Shown: positions 21,194-33,262, counted from the first letter of the stretch. The stretch is DNA of 64,000 nucleotides from Ursus arctos (GCF_023065955.2 NW_026622786.1:47726938-47790937); one strand, 5' to 3'. The notes: generated from the letters alone by a model not told the origin. Program-made: numbers and translations.

Positions 21194-21400
21194 AGGGGTC
21201 CTGGCTGGCTCAGTAGGTTGAGCATCCAACTCTTGATTTCTGCTCAGGTCGTGATCTCAGGGTTGTGAGATGGAGCCCTGTGTTGGGCTCTGTGCTGGGC
21301 ATGGAGCCTGCTTAAGATTCTCTCCCTCTCCCTCTCCCTCTGTCCGTCTACCCCCCCCTCTAAAAACAACAACAACAACAACAAAAACCAACAACAAAAA
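21194..21400 (+). mobile_element. carnivore tRNA-Lys SINE, older form
   Basis: A diverged head (GGGGTCCTGGCTGGCTCAGT), a CT-rich body and a tail turned into (CAA)n. A weak duplication AAACCAAAGA/AAACCAAGGA flanks it. Confidence 0.88.
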
Positions 21401-21409
21401 AAACCAAGG

Positions 21410-22062
21410 AAGTCTATAGATAAATTATAATAATTAATAAAAAGCTCAGAAAAGTTTCTAGATATGAGATCGATACACAAAAAATCAATTGCATTTCTAT
21501 AGATCATGAAAAACTTTTTAAAATATTGTTTTGAAAGATATTATCTCAACAGAAACGGCATTTAAAAAATATTTAGGAATAAATATGACATGAATTTAAA
21601 GGAGAAAATTACAAAACTTTATTGAAAGCATTAAAGAAAGACTAAATATTTGTAAAGTACATCATGTTTATATATCAAATGGCTCAATACCATGAAGATA
21701 TAGAAATAATATATAAACTTAAAACAATTACAGTCAAAATCCCAAAGTGATTCTAAAATTTGTACACTGGAGCAAAGGGTCAAACTAAATACTCCAAATG
21801 AAAATGAATAAGATGATGGGACTTAGTTTACTATAGATATTCAAACATATAATAAAGCCATAGTAATTAGAACTGTGAGATAATAACACAGAAATCAACA
21901 AATAGTAATGAAACAAAATATATACTGAAATTTAATGTATTACAAAAGCAGCATTGCAAATCTGTGGGGGATAAAATGGAGTATTCAATGCATGGGGCTG
22001 GGGTTCTCCAGATGGAAAAAATTAGATTTTAATTGCCATTCCATAGAGTACACAAATAAATT
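21410..22062 (+). mobile_element. L1 ORF2 fragment, sense (left half)
   Basis: Sense L1 landmarks: ATACACAAAAAATCAATTGC near 21473, a TTTAGGAATAAATATGACAT segment near 21571 and AATAAAGCCATAGTAATTAG near 21851. The same L1 resumes after the block at 22062-22850. Confidence 0.65.
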
Positions 22063-22850
22063 CTATGACTTTAAGATCAGCACCAGACACAGCAAAAACA
22101 GACTTTTTTCTTTTTCTTTTTTTTTTTTTTACCAGATTCCACAGTAACAGAAAGTCAAATCCCTAAATAAATTCCTAGCCTATGTCATCCTAGTAGTTCC
22201 CGATTCCACCAATCTTTGTAAAGAGTCAACTTGGCTGAACTGAGCTGTGTTTCCCAGAATTACTTTCTCTGCAGGTTTTTAGTGGGTAAATTTGGCCACC
22301 AGAGAAACTTCCTTGAGATTTGAAAGGAGGAGAGAAGAGTAACCGTGTTTACTCTCAGAAGGTCAAGGTAGGCTGGGCCCTCCTGTGGTTCATACACACT
22401 TCTGCGAACTGGTGGCTGACCTTGTTGGCGTAGGCAGTAGCTGAGATCCACAGCGCCTTGAGCTCCAATGGGATAACTTCCTTTAGATTTTCCACATCCT
22501 GGACCAGGTGCCGTTGTAGCTCTGTGACAAGAGTGGCAGCCGGGATCTCCCGCAGGTCATCCTCAGTTGCAAGTTGGTGGCTTAGAAATGAGGAGAGGCC
22601 GGTGACGCCCAATGAGAAACAAAGGCAGACTCCAGCTCATTCCCTGAGGTTCTAGTTACGCCACCTTTCCAAAGATCACACCTGTCACTCCTTCCCTATC
22701 GTGTACCCTATGACTAGGATCAGCACCATATGCAAAAAAACAACAGAACCAAGACACTTTACCAGATTTCACAGTAACAGAAAGTCAAGTCCCTAAATAA
22801 ATTTCTAGTCTACGTCATCCCTAGTGGTTCCACTTCCCTGATCCTACCAA
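22062..22850. other. unassigned insert bounded by direct repeats
   Basis: The block interrupts an L1. Its ends share a repeat of at least 70 bp at roughly 90% identity (22131-22200 and 22761-22831), extending left to matching GATCAGCACCA (22075 and 22718). Inside, GC-richer DNA gives an 85-codon open frame on the minus strand (22355-22612), predicted to be largely helical with charged residues. I recognise neither the protein nor the repeat family. It could be an old repeat, a tandem duplication or a gene fragment. Confidence 0.55.
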
Positions 22851-22854
22851 CTGA

Positions 22855-23102
22855 TAGACCACCTTAATGTGAGAGGCAAAATTATAAAAATTTACAGGAT
22901 GATAAGGGGGATATTTTTGTGATTTCAAAAGAGAAACTTTTTAAAAACTAGACACAAAACCATAAAAAAATTGACAAATTCCATAACACTACCATTTAAA
23001 AACTTTTGTTAGTCCAAAAAAGTTCTTTTAAAAATAAAAAGGCAAGTCCCAGACTTGGGAAAAGATTTGCAATACATATAACTGAGAAAGGATTATTATC
23101 CA

Positions 23103-23164
<62 letters not shown>

Positions 23165-23821
23165 ACTCCACGCATCAACCAATGAAAACGGGAAAAGGAT
23201 ATAAATGGGCAATAGGCCTATTAAAAGACAGTTTATCTCAGTGATAAGAAAATGCCAATTAAGAGTACAATAAAATACTTTTCACACCTACTTTATTGGT
23301 AAAAACAAAGAACTTTGACAATATTGAGTGGCGGCCAAGGTGCGGATAAAAGCCAGCATTTACATACTGTTGGTGGGAATGCACATCCGTACGATCACCT
23401 TGAAGAAAACCTTGGCAATAATTAATACAGTCAAAGATGTAAGTACCCAAACCCAGCAGCTTTAGTCCTAGATACACACCCTGATAAACTCTTGCTTGTG
23501 AACACAGGTGGGCATATACAGAGAAAAAACAAAAGTGAATTCTCAGCAGGATTATTTATAATAGCAAAAACTAATTTTCCATTAAAAGGAGATAAATGTA
23601 TTGTGTTAAATTTATATAATACTATACAAGAGTGAAAATGAATGAACCAAAGTTACATAAATCAATATGGATGAATTTCATGAACATAATATGAGGTGGA
23701 TAAAGCTACAGAAGAATACTTGAAAGATGGTGTCATTCATGTATAAATGAACCCATATAAAACAATAATATATGTACTATGTATTTAAGAAGATATGCAT
23801 GGGTTAAAAAATGTAAATATA
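22855..23821 (+). mobile_element. L1 3' part, sense (right half)
   Basis: L1 landmarks: TTATTATCCAGAATATATAT (23093 on), TACTGTTGGTGGGAATGCAC near 23366, AATGAATGAACCAAAG and a GAATGATG-type 3' end. An (AT)28 tract and a downstream SINE interrupt it. Confidence 0.7.
23105..23160 (+). repeat. (AT)28 microsatellite
   Basis: Twenty-eight uninterrupted AT units, expanded from the L1 CCAGAATATAT motif. Confidence 0.98.
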
Positions 23822-24022
23822 GGGGCGCCTGGGTGGCTCAGTCGGTTAAGTGTCTGCCTTCTGCTCAGGTCATGATTTCAGGGTCCTGGGATCAAGTCCT
23901 GGGATGGAGTCCTGCATCGGGCTCCCTGCTCAGCAGGACGTCTGCTTCTCCCTCTCCCTCTGCCTCTCCCCCTGCTAGTGCTCTCTCTCTCCCCCCCCCA
24001 TTCTCAAATAAATAAATATAAT
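23822..24022 (+). mobile_element. carnivore tRNA-Lys SINE
   Basis: A full head at 23822, an internal partial duplication (GTCCTGGGATCAAGTCCTGG), a CT-rich body and a tail to about 24022. No clear target duplication. Confidence 0.92.
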
Positions 24023-24917
24023 ATTTTTAAAAGATACATTTGTGTGTATTTCCGGTGCTACAGTCAGGGAGCACTGAATCAGGAAGTGGCCACCACAGCT
24101 CTCGAGCCGGAATCATGAAGCCCCTGCGGCAATCTGCTCCGGCAAATGGGTGCACTGAACTACTTCTTTCCCCAATAACTCAGTTCTAAATTGAGCTTCA
24201 CATAGATGTTTTAGTTGGTGTAGCCTAAATCCCATACCCATCCCCTGGCTGAAAGAAAAATTACAAAATATAGGTTTATTTTTTTCTTCCTTAGAAAGAC
24301 GAGGCTAACAGTGAGGAACACTTAGGAACGAAGGGTATTCAAATGTTTAAGCAGACTCCAATGACAGATTCCATTAAAGTGACAGACAAGGAAATTTCAA
24401 CTTTGCACCTGTATCTTTCTACACTGTATGTTTTGTTGCTTGTTTTTCATTTTTTCACCATGGGCATATGTTTTGTTTTTTTATCATGTCACAGAAACTG
24501 CGGGCTGCCTTTCAATATGTAGCTGAGCATCCTCCTCATTAACAGAAAGAGAACACAGCCAATCAGATGTATGCAGAACCTCCGTGTGCGCGTTCCAAGC
24601 TGTGGAAAGCCTCCTTAAAGGAAAAAATAGGGGACTCTTCTTGGCTTTTTCTTCCTACTTCCTGGAATGTAAATATAATAACTGACTTGATCAGCCACTT
24701 TAAATCACAATCATTGTGCTAAAGATGGTAAAACAGCAAGAGAGAAAGAACTTAGATCTCTATTGTAAGTGGAAGCTAAGCTTTTGTTATGGAAACATGT
24801 ACAGGAGAGAAAAATAAATGTCTGTCTTATTTAAGCCACCTTTGGGGCCAGGGTGGAGGGTGGGAGGTTGGGTCTTCATTACTACAAGCCTAACCCTATC
24901 CTAACTAATATGCAAAG
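24023..24917. other. unassigned DNA
   Basis: A CpG-containing stretch at about 24050-24150 precedes AT-rich DNA. No gene or repeat family was recognised. Confidence 0.4.
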
Positions 24918-24934
24918 TAGCATCATTATTTTTT

Positions 24935-25110
24935 CTTCCTAGGGGAAGAGAGAGAGAGAGAGAGAAGGAGAGGGAGGGGAGGGACAGAAGGAAAGGGAGA
25001 GAGGGAATCTTAAGCACGCTCCACACTCCATGTGAGGTCCGTGTGAGATCGTGACCTGAGCCAAAATCAAGACTCAGTCGTTTAAATGACTGAGCCACCC
25101 AGGCACCCCT
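24935..25110 (-). mobile_element. carnivore tRNA-Lys SINE
   Basis: An antisense copy with a GA-rich body including (AG)n and a head ending GAGCCACCCAGGCACCCC. The near-perfect duplication GTAGCATCATTATTTTT/GTAGTATCATTATTTTT lies at 24918-24934 and 25111-25127. Confidence 0.93.
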
Positions 25111-25127
25111 GTAGTATCATTATTTTT

Positions 25128-25547
25128 AAATCTACTTAAAAATTATCCTTAAGGACAGCTAAATAGACAAATATCTGAAGCCTTGGGGTTAAGAGTCTTG
25201 CCCTTGCGTAAATCCATATAACAGAATGCCACGGGAATTTGCCTAATCTTTTGGATAACTTGATAAGAAGACAAACTTCACATCTTTTCCAACAGGGAGT
25301 GACATTAATGTTCTTTCTAGCCTATCAAGTTTTCCAATACTATTCTTAATAAATTCTACTCCAAAACTGAATCCATAATTTAAAAGATCCTGTCAAATGT
25401 TAGCTATGATGCACAGATCATTTTTAACTCTTAATTTTACTTCTTTCTTAATACAGTTATAAATTAATTTTCATAATTATGTTTTAGTTATTGTTATATT
25501 TAATTAATTAATTAAATTATCAGTACCTAATTAATTAATTAAAAATT
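25128..25547. other. AT-rich DNA with TAAT inverted repeat
   Basis: Two (TTAA/TAAT)n tracts at about 25500-25517 and 25531-25544 surround a short spacer and can pair. Nothing else was recognised. Confidence 0.5.
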
Positions 25548-25690
25548 ATTGCAAACCTTGCCTGTACTAGGCACTGGGGTTAGGTGTTGCAGATACAATG
25601 ATGAATATTAGCGTAGTCCACCAGATGGGGGGAAGATGGGCACAGAAACCTTTACCATTCATTATAACAAGTACTACAATACACGATTCT
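25548..25690 (-). mobile_element. L2 LINE 3' fragment, antisense
   Basis: TACTAGGCACTGGGGTTAGG followed by GATACAATGATGAATA is the antisense L2 3' end signature. Confidence 0.6.
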
Positions 25691-27171
25691 TAATGGCACT
25701 AAAGTACTAATTGTGAGGATCACATCCTAGTAACAGCTGATTAACCTTTAGTGCTCTCCCTCTGACTTCTAGCTCTTTTAAAAAACTTCTTAGAGGTATG
25801 CCTATTTCTCACTATATTGTAACTATACAGTCTGGTGCTGATCCCGGCTATCATTTCTGATAAACAATTTATAGTCAGGGCTTTAAAAATATCAAACTTA
25901 TGAATTCTGTCTCTACCTTTCAGGTGGAGCAACTTTTCCCTAAATTTTTAATCATCTGAAAATTTGTCTCAAATACCCGTGTAAGCTAACATAAAAGTGT
26001 ACACTTATAAGCATCAAACATCACCCATTTTCTACTCACTGACTGCATTTAAAGCATGTTCTCTAGATTAGCTAAAACGAATTGCCTTCTCTTTATAATT
26101 GTCTTGGAAATAGCAAACTCACATTTTAGAAGAATGCTTTCTAAGCCAGTAATCTTTAGTTTGTGAATGAAAATATAATATGAGGCAGAATCAAATCTTC
26201 CTGAAAGATAGATATTTTACATGTATTGTTTCTTCTTTATTTACAAGGATTATCACTTTATCTCTATACAAAATAACTCCTCATCTGAAAATTAATGGTC
26301 TGAGTAGTAGCTTGTAGTATTTTGAAGGGGCCGATGTCGTAGTCTTTAGGCTTGGAAGCTACAACAAGCCCAAGATTTTTTTAATGCAGTACACAATTAA
26401 TAATCGCATAACAACTAGGAGAGTTAGCAGGCCATTAGGGGCATTCCCACAGTACTGGGGAAGCTGAGGTACTCCAGTTAAGACTTAGTGTGTAAGCACA
26501 GTCATGCCTGGCGATAAGCACAGCTATATATCTCTTATTCAATAAGCCAGTAAGATGCATTATATTTTTAAAGGCCAGATGCTTGGGGGCAAAACAAACG
26601 GCTAGCATGAAAGGGCTAAGCCAGCAGATAAAATCACATAATGAAAAAAGTTTAGGGAAAGAAGTGGAACGTGAATTGTGTGGCTATCAATAAAAGCATA
26701 ATATTGACATACTACTTCTTTGGGAGGCAGTGGGGAGATTTCAGGAGGAGTGGTAGGCTGCGACGGCCGGGATCTCGTGAGACAGAAAGCAGCTGCATGC
26801 TAAATGCATCAGAGTTGATGAAGTATACCCTCTGGAAACCTAGCAAATAATGAATTACAACCATCTAACGGAGGCTAAAAACAAGGAATCAACCCAATTT
26901 CCCCTTCTTTCCCATTGAACCTAATGCTGGTGGCATTCTGCACAAAGCAAGAAGTACATTACTTAGAATAATTTTCAGTTCTCAGAAAAATTCTATTATA
27001 ATACGTCTTACATATTTGTGTGACTTTAAATATCATTAAAACAGCCACCGGATGTGTGAAGAGTTTAAACTCCAAGCAGTGTTATCCAACAACGTTGAAA
27101 GAAAAATGTAAGATACTGTCAGTAATTCTTTTTCTGCTAAGTTCATTTGGGAGATTTCAGAAGGAATATTC
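25691..27171. other. unique DNA, nothing recognised
   Basis: A mixed AT-rich stretch of 1.5 kb with a small CpG-bearing part near 26750-26780. No repeat family or exon was recognised. Confidence 0.45.
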
Positions 27172-27369
27172 CTTTTTTTTTTCCTCTTTTTTTAGAGAAA
27201 GAAAGAGGGTGGGGGAGGGGCAAAAAGAGAAGGAGAGAGAGAGACTCTTAAGCAGGCTCCACGCGCAGCTTGGAGCCCAATGTTGGGCTCAATCTCACGA
27301 CCCTGAGCTCATGACCTGAGCGGAAATCAAGAGTCAGAAGCTTCACCCACTGAGCCACCCAGGCACCCC
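27172..27369 (-). mobile_element. carnivore tRNA-Lys SINE
   Basis: An antisense copy with a T-rich tail side, a GA-rich body and a head ending GAGCCACCCAGGCACCCC. The target duplication is unclear. Confidence 0.92.
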
Positions 27370-27424
27370 GAACAGAGAATTTCTATTACTAGTCGACAGA
27401 GCTTATGAAAATAACATAACGAGA

Positions 27425-27626
27425 GGGTGCCTGGGTGGCTCAGTCATTAAGCGTCTGCCTTCAGCTCAGGGAGTGATCCCGGAGTTCTGGGATCGAGCCC
27501 CACATCGGGCTCTTCCGATATGAGTCTGCTTCTTCCTCTCCCACTCCCCCTGCTTGTGTTCCCTCTCTCGCTGGCTGTCTCTCTCTCTGTCAGATAAATG
27601 AATAAAATCTTAAAAAAAAAAAAAAA
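27425..27626 (+). mobile_element. carnivore tRNA-Lys SINE, young type
   Basis: A young-type body and an A15 tail. A degraded duplication (ATAACATAACGA/AGAACATAATGA) flanks it. It lies 55 bp from the preceding opposite SINE. Confidence 0.94.
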
Positions 27627-27689
27627 GAACAGAACATAATGAATATTCATTACATATACTATTTATGTAGTCGGGTTTACTTACAACAT

Positions 27690-27880
27690 GCATTCATTTA
27701 TCATACATTCACTGAGTTCCTGTGTCAGATGCTATGCTATGTTCTGTGCAGGAACAAAGTTGTGACATGAGCCTATGCTAAAGGAGCTTACTGTGTAATA
27801 CAAGAGATTGTACGACGAACAAGACCCCAATGTAGAATATGATAAATGCCTTTAGACAAGTAGAGTAAAAGTGCCGTGGT
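27690..27880 (-). mobile_element. L2 LINE 3' fragment, antisense
   Basis: TCATACATTCACTGAGTTCC, a diverged size-variable middle and AAAGGAGCTTACTGTGTAAT match the antisense L2 end. Confidence 0.6.
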
Positions 27881-27902
27881 GGTCCCAATGCTCAGGAAAG
27901 GA

Positions 27903-28020
27903 AGAGTAATATTTATTCATTCACTGAGCAAATATTTTAAGGACTCTTCTAGACATTAGAGATAGACTGGTAAACAAGATAGACAGGGACCAAGCCCTTC
28001 TGTGCTTTTACAAATGTTAA
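27903..28020 (-). mobile_element. L2 LINE 3' fragment, antisense (second copy)
   Basis: TTTATTCATTCACTGAGCAA starts a second L2 end, through GGGACCAAGCCCTTCTGTG. Two L2 ends lie side by side in the same direction. Confidence 0.6.
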
Positions 28021-28079
28021 CATACTTTGTCTTCATGAGAACTCAGTAAGGCAAGTATTATTCTAAGTGGGTGACTGTT

Positions 28080-28814
28080 TTACTGTTTGGAGCATAAATA
28101 ATGGCCTCCCAGTAGTGTTGAAAGCACAGCTTAGAATAGCAGGAAATTCAGTCTCCCTACTCCTGTCCTCCCTAGAACATAGCCCGAAGTGCTAACATAC
28201 ATCAGAGGACCAGTCCTATTTGTTTTCACATTTGGGCTGGGGACAGAATTTAAAAGCTCCCGATTGAGGACAGAGTTCTCTAGGGTTGATAACAGATGTT
28301 CTTGCAAAGGATGATTGCACAACATTACGTCCTCAAGATGATTGATGCAACCAGGAATGGGTTAAACAATGGTTTCTATTAAAAACAAGCACCAAACAAA
28401 AAGCAGTAAAACCACCTCCCAGACAGACCCTGAATATCCGAATACTTCATCCCAGCCTTCAATGAGCAGCGCTTATACTGCTATACAATGAAAATGTTTC
28501 CGTCCTGAATGATAACACTGTGGTACTGGAATTATCAAAATTGATTCAATTATGTGCACTATACTCGATTTTTTAAGGCAGAAAAGACTATTAGATTTTA
28601 GGAATATTTTCAGCAAGGAGAATTCAATCAAAATTTATTTTCCAGCTAGCCCAGAGAAGTAAGTTAATGAGAATATCTAATTCCATGATCATTCTGGGTA
28701 AACCCAGTAGCACTTTATAAATTCAAAGGAGTGTTAATATTGATAATAATATTCCATTTTTTTCCAATCCCTCAAGTCCCTTCGGATTTAGAATGATGTC
28801 TTCCTTACATCTCT
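28080..28814. other. unique DNA
   Basis: No repeat or exon was recognised. A 64-codon minus-strand open frame (28131-28325) has no family resemblance. Confidence 0.4.
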
Positions 28815-28975
28815 TTAGGGACACAAATATTAAGGATTAATATTTGGTATTATCTCTGGTATTATCTCTGATTACCACAGTAACTCTAGGATGTTATTCA
28901 CATTTTAAAGATGAAAAAAACTAAGGATCCTTAAGTAACAATATCTGAAACCATAATTCAAATAAAGTTAATAAA
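28815..28975 (-). mobile_element. MIR SINE fragment, antisense
   Basis: CACATTTTAAAGATGAAAAA followed by ACTAAGG is a diverged copy of the antisense MIR core (normally ATTTTACAGATGAGGAAACT). Confidence 0.5.
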
Positions 28976-28997
28976 AAGGCATTTTGTATACTAATAG

Positions 28998-29105
28998 TTC
29001 TCCACCAAAGCTATGCCTTGGAACCATCTGTGGACTTTCCCAAGATACAAAACTACCTGGCACCATGCTGAGGACTGTGAATCAGTTTCTACAATGGAGT
29101 CTCCA
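28998..29105. mobile_element. possible hAT (MER5/MER20-like) fragment
   Basis: AGTTCTCCACCAAAGCTATG, GGAACCATCTG and a later TGAATCAGTTTCTACAATGG follow the order of short palindromic hAT elements. Weak. Confidence 0.3.
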
Positions 29106-29609
29106 CTGTTATTTATTTTTTTTGAAATTCTACTGGTAAATCTGATCTAGCTTAATAGAGTCACACCTGTCAAATAGCAAATTGAAAGTAGGATGTTCCA
29201 GTATCTGAATAAAATGGGAGCTAAGAAATAAAGGGAAGAATTAAGGTGGAAGGAACATTGTTTTACTGAGTCTAAAAGAAACAATGCGAGGAGAGAAGTG
29301 CTCATGGCCTGCATATTTGGGCTTCGGATTGTGATCAATGCAACTTCCTCTGATGCCAGTCCTTCTAAGGTGAATGTGATAAGATTACTTGTACCTTCTA
29401 ATGAAGAGCAAGTGGACCAGAAGGAAATACCATCACCATAATTCCAATCCCTCAGTAGCACTCATGGTGCTATTCCCTGGGCGCATGCCCTGGCTAGACA
29501 GCAGATTGATCGTTGCAGCCAAGCACATATGCACCCTAATAATTCTTCCTGAATCCTACCAATTAGACTTGGCACAGAAGAAGAAATTTACTTGGACTTC
29601 TTCTAGATC
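29106..29609. other. unassigned DNA with long overlapping open frames
   Basis: A 104-codon minus frame (29147-29461) and a 121-codon plus frame (29389-29754) overlap. The plus frame runs into an L2 fragment, and neither product resembles a known family. Confidence 0.4.
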
Positions 29610-29745
29610 ATTCATGCTTTCATTTACTCATTTATTGAGCAAACACCGAATGCCCACTATTGTTTTGGAAATAGTGTTTGATATTGGAAATACAATGATG
29701 AATAAGCCTTGCGCCTTGCAAACAGTAAATGGCAGAAGAACCCAT
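29610..29745 (-). mobile_element. L2 LINE 3' fragment, antisense
   Basis: CTCATTTATTGAGCAAACAC and AATACAATGATGAATAAGCC are antisense L2 3' landmarks. Confidence 0.65.
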
Positions 29746-29781
29746 CCTCCATAGGACTGGCCCCTATTTCCAGGGCACTTT

Positions 29782-29980
29782 TTTTTTAAGATGTTATTTA
29801 TTTATTTGAGAAAGAGAGCATGTGCACACATGCACGAGCAGGGGGAGAGGCAGAGGGAAAGGGAGAAGCAGACTCCCTGCTGAGCAGGGAGACTGAGATG
29901 GCTGGGCTCAATCCCAGGATCCCAAGATCAGGACCTGAGCCGAAAGCAGATGTTTAACTGACTGAGCCATCCAGGTGCCC
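29782..29980 (-). mobile_element. carnivore tRNA-Lys SINE
   Basis: An antisense copy with a head ending GAGCCATCCAGGTGCCCC. The duplication CAGGGCACTTT/CCAGGCACTTT lies at 29771-29781 and 29981-29991. Confidence 0.92.
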
Positions 29981-30054
29981 CCAGGCACTTTCCAAAGTAC
30001 TCATGTGCCATAGCTCTTCATTCAAAGGTGTTTAAAACATATTTATCTAAGTCT

Positions 30055-30232
30055 TAGAACACATTGGGTGCTTTTTAATTCTTAAACAAACCTATATGGT
30101 AAATAATAATATTCTGTATGTTACAGAGGAGGGAAATGAGATTTAGAGAGGATAAGCACACTGCTGAAGGTCACAGAGAAGAGACTTGAGCCTAGGTCCA
30201 CAGGGCTTCAAAACTCATGCTTCTAGCAACAA
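30055..30232 (-). mobile_element. MIR SINE, antisense
   Basis: TTACAGAGGAGGGAAATGAG, GAAGGTCACAGAGAAGAG and CTTGAGCCTAGGTCC follow the antisense MIR core and tRNA-like part. Confidence 0.75.
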
Positions 30233-31224
30233 ACTCATGACTCTTTGAGGCTAAGTTTATTAATATCTGTCTAAGACCTAGAGATAGCCCTACAGAGAAG
30301 CTTTTCATTTTCATGAAGTAGGAATAGTACTGCTTTGTCAGTAAATGAGAATAAGGAAGGGAAGGAGAGAGGGAGGAAAGAAAATGAATATAAAGAAGTT
30401 GATTTTAGGAGTTAATTACAAAGACCACTGCAAGTGCACGTTTCCACACACCTCCATTCAAATGAAATTTCAGCCTTACTCAGTTGCAAATATATTAAGA
30501 AATCATCAACACATTCTCACTGCTGATCTGCAAAATCTGATTTTATGAAGGGATTTGCTATCTTCTCCAACCCACTCCTGTTCAGGCCCTTTCCAGTCAA
30601 CAGCTATGCCATCTCCAGTTGGGCCTTGGGACCCCTTAATATTGGCTCGGTTTGTTGGTTTGGTTGGTTGACTTGCCTTATAAATGTGATTGGTTAAATT
30701 TAGTTTTTCTCTCAGTTAAGTAAGACTGACTTGGTCTCCAGTGGTCCAAGAAGGCCACAGTTAAAGTGAACTCTGCAATAGCTCCTGTCAATTTCTATAA
30801 AACAGACTACAGAAATTAACATGTTTAACTAGACCCTGTCTGTGTTTGTTGGTAAGGTTGTTTGCTTGGATCTAGTCAGATAAGAGTTCTTAGCAAAGGT
30901 TCTAGGAAGGAGAGCAATAGGAATAGTGTAAAGGGTAGTAAGAAGAAAGGAAGATAAGAATATTCCCGTTTAGTGCTGTGCACCCTGCAAAGCAAAGCAA
31001 ATGATAATCAAACTTAAGAACTTAAAAAGCTGCCTTTAGATTTGTTGTCAGTGGTGAGAATTAAACTAATTTTCTTTTGTCAAAAGTGAAAATATGTTTA
31101 TGCCAAAAAAAATTTCAGCATGAAAAGAGATAAAAGGAAGTTGTATCCTTGCATGATTATGAGAGAAAACATGTTTTCACTCAACTCTTTGCATAGCACA
31201 AAATTAAAATGGGGGGTTGCTTGC
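30233..31224. other. unique DNA
   Basis: No repeat family was recognised. GTTTGTTGGTTTGGTTGGTT near 30649 is a short simple tract. Confidence 0.45.
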
Positions 31225-31300
31225 TTAGAGTTTTGAACATGGTGCCTAGAACATTGTGGGTGCTCAGTATTTGTAGAATAAATGAATGAATTAAAAGAAA
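31225..31300 (+). mobile_element. L2 LINE 3' end, sense
   Basis: GGTGCCTAGAACATTGTGGG, TGCTCAGTATTTGTAGAATA and AATGAATGAATT are the terminal L2 motifs in sense. Confidence 0.65.
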
Positions 31301-32632
31301 TTTCAGGAAAGCAAATCGAGTATTGTGCCTTAAAACATCATAAGAAATTATAGCAGAGAATTTCTAAGAATCCATTTATTGTGCCTTCAAATAAAGAAGG
31401 AAAGTTGATCTTTGGGAAAGGAAACATCTATCTGAAACAAGAAAGCTTTGCAAATAGTGTATTTAGCTCGTTTTTTTAATGAAACTAATTTGTTATGTGA
31501 GTGGTTGAGAGGATGAGATGTCCCCCCTGGATATAAATGAGAAAACATCTTTACCTAATTCCATTTGTTTATCTTAGAAGGTCTTCTCCTTTACCTACTA
31601 AATAGTCCTTTTTTTTCCCCCAAAACATCATAGAGAAAGTCATTGAACCTTAATCAACTATTTAAAGAGTAGCTATTCTCTTCTATTCTGGCTCTATAAT
31701 TACCAATTATATTATTTTTTCTCAAGAAGAAACACTTCTGGACTTATTTTGACTGATTTTTATCAGGCAGCTCTCTGGCATCTTTAAGTAGCATCTTTTA
31801 CAAAAGAGTTTCAGTTTTGCTTAGTTTATGCTAATACTAACATTTACATTTTTACTTATTAATAGATTCAAATGTCTCATTCGTGTCGGAAAACAAAGCC
31901 ATAATAAAAAAATAGAAAAATATTAATTAATTCTGCTTTTGTGCAGTGTGAAAAACCAGATTGGTTAAACACCATTCGCAAGAAAAGTGAATATTATTCA
32001 GGGGCGACTAGAGCCAAGCTAGTTTAACTTAGTTTTCCACATTATAAACCACACATACTTGCATGTTCTTCTTCAGTAAATCCTGTTTTCCTCCTTACCA
32101 AGTGCACGATAAAACAAGAGAATTATGGCATTGATTGACTTTCTTAATTCTGAGGAAAAATGAAAAATCTACCCTTTGGAGGGAGGCAGAATGTGATTCT
32201 TTGGGGCCATACCCAATTGTGGCGTTTTTGTGGAGTAACTGGAGTTCTGGAGCCCACCCAGGAAAGGAGCAATGGGGTGGGGTAGGGGGTGCAAGCACAG
32301 TATGAAGCAAGACTTTCAAGTATTCCTTCCCTTGAAGCACAGCATATCTGAGGCGGGGTTTGCAGAGGGAGACACAGGAGAGGTAGCTGATATTTCTCTC
32401 CAGCTAGAAATATATCTGAGTCAAAGAATCATCTCGGAGAGACAGCATGCCCAGCAGTTACGTAGCCCTTGCTCCATAGTGCTGCATAGTTGGAGCACCG
32501 ACGACCATGTCCAGGTGGTTCCTGCCTATGGGCACTACAGCCTCTGCTAGGTGGCCACTTGGGTTCCCCAACTGTTAGAAAACTTCTGAAGCCTGGTATT
32601 TTAGAAAGGGAGAATTGCAGATGTACAGCAGG
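31301..32632. other. unique DNA
   Basis: No repeat family or exon was recognised. A 92-codon plus frame (32272-32550) and an 81-codon minus frame overlap without known homology. Confidence 0.4.
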
Positions 32633-32750
32633 AGTTTCTCAACCATGAGGATGCATGATAAAATCTCACGGGAAATGTTTTTCCCGAACTACACATACCT
32701 GCCCAGTGCCATGTCTATTCCCTCAAGATTCTGAGGCAGCTCTCTTGGGC
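32633..32750. mobile_element. possible hAT (MER20-like) fragment
   Basis: GTTTCTCAACCATGAGGATG, then GCATGATAAAATCTCACGGG, resembles the start of MER20-type elements (TTCTCAACC...ATCACCTGGGG). The right end is unclear. Confidence 0.35.
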
Positions 32751-33262
32751 ATGGTTGTGAGCCAAATACAGAGAATGGACAAGGGGAGACAGTGGGGTAG
32801 GTGACTCGGTGGCCCTGATTTTGCTCTGTCTCTGCTAATAATTACATATGCTTCTTAGGATTGGACTTTCCCTTGGGTCCATGTCCCTGAGAGCAGACTC
32901 TTAACATATTTTCTCTACGGTACAATACGTTAGGTCACATGGCTACAGAGTTAATATCCTCACATGTGATGCTCTTGGTGTTCGAAGGGGCTTTCCCCGG
33001 CTTGAGGACCACAGGTTGACAGGTTCACAGGCCACACCTTCTTTTGATCTTTCTGAATGAACACCTGATCTCACAGGGGTGACCTCACCTTTACTATTTC
33101 CTCTTTCCAGTGTGCTATGTCTCCAGAGTAGCAACAATCCCCACAAACTCCACAAAACGCCCATTCCTAGATCTCCCCAGTTTCTCCCTATGATTTTTGC
33201 CACACATTCTCTGCATCCTCTTCATCCCACTGTCTCTAATTGTTCCTTAAACATGGTATGTT
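32751..33262. other. unassigned DNA
   Basis: Mixed composition, with pyrimidine-rich DNA from about 33060. No feature was recognised. Confidence 0.4.

Noticed and set aside
29389..29754. 121-codon plus-strand frame
   Set aside because: Its last third is antisense L2, and nothing in the remainder is recognisable.
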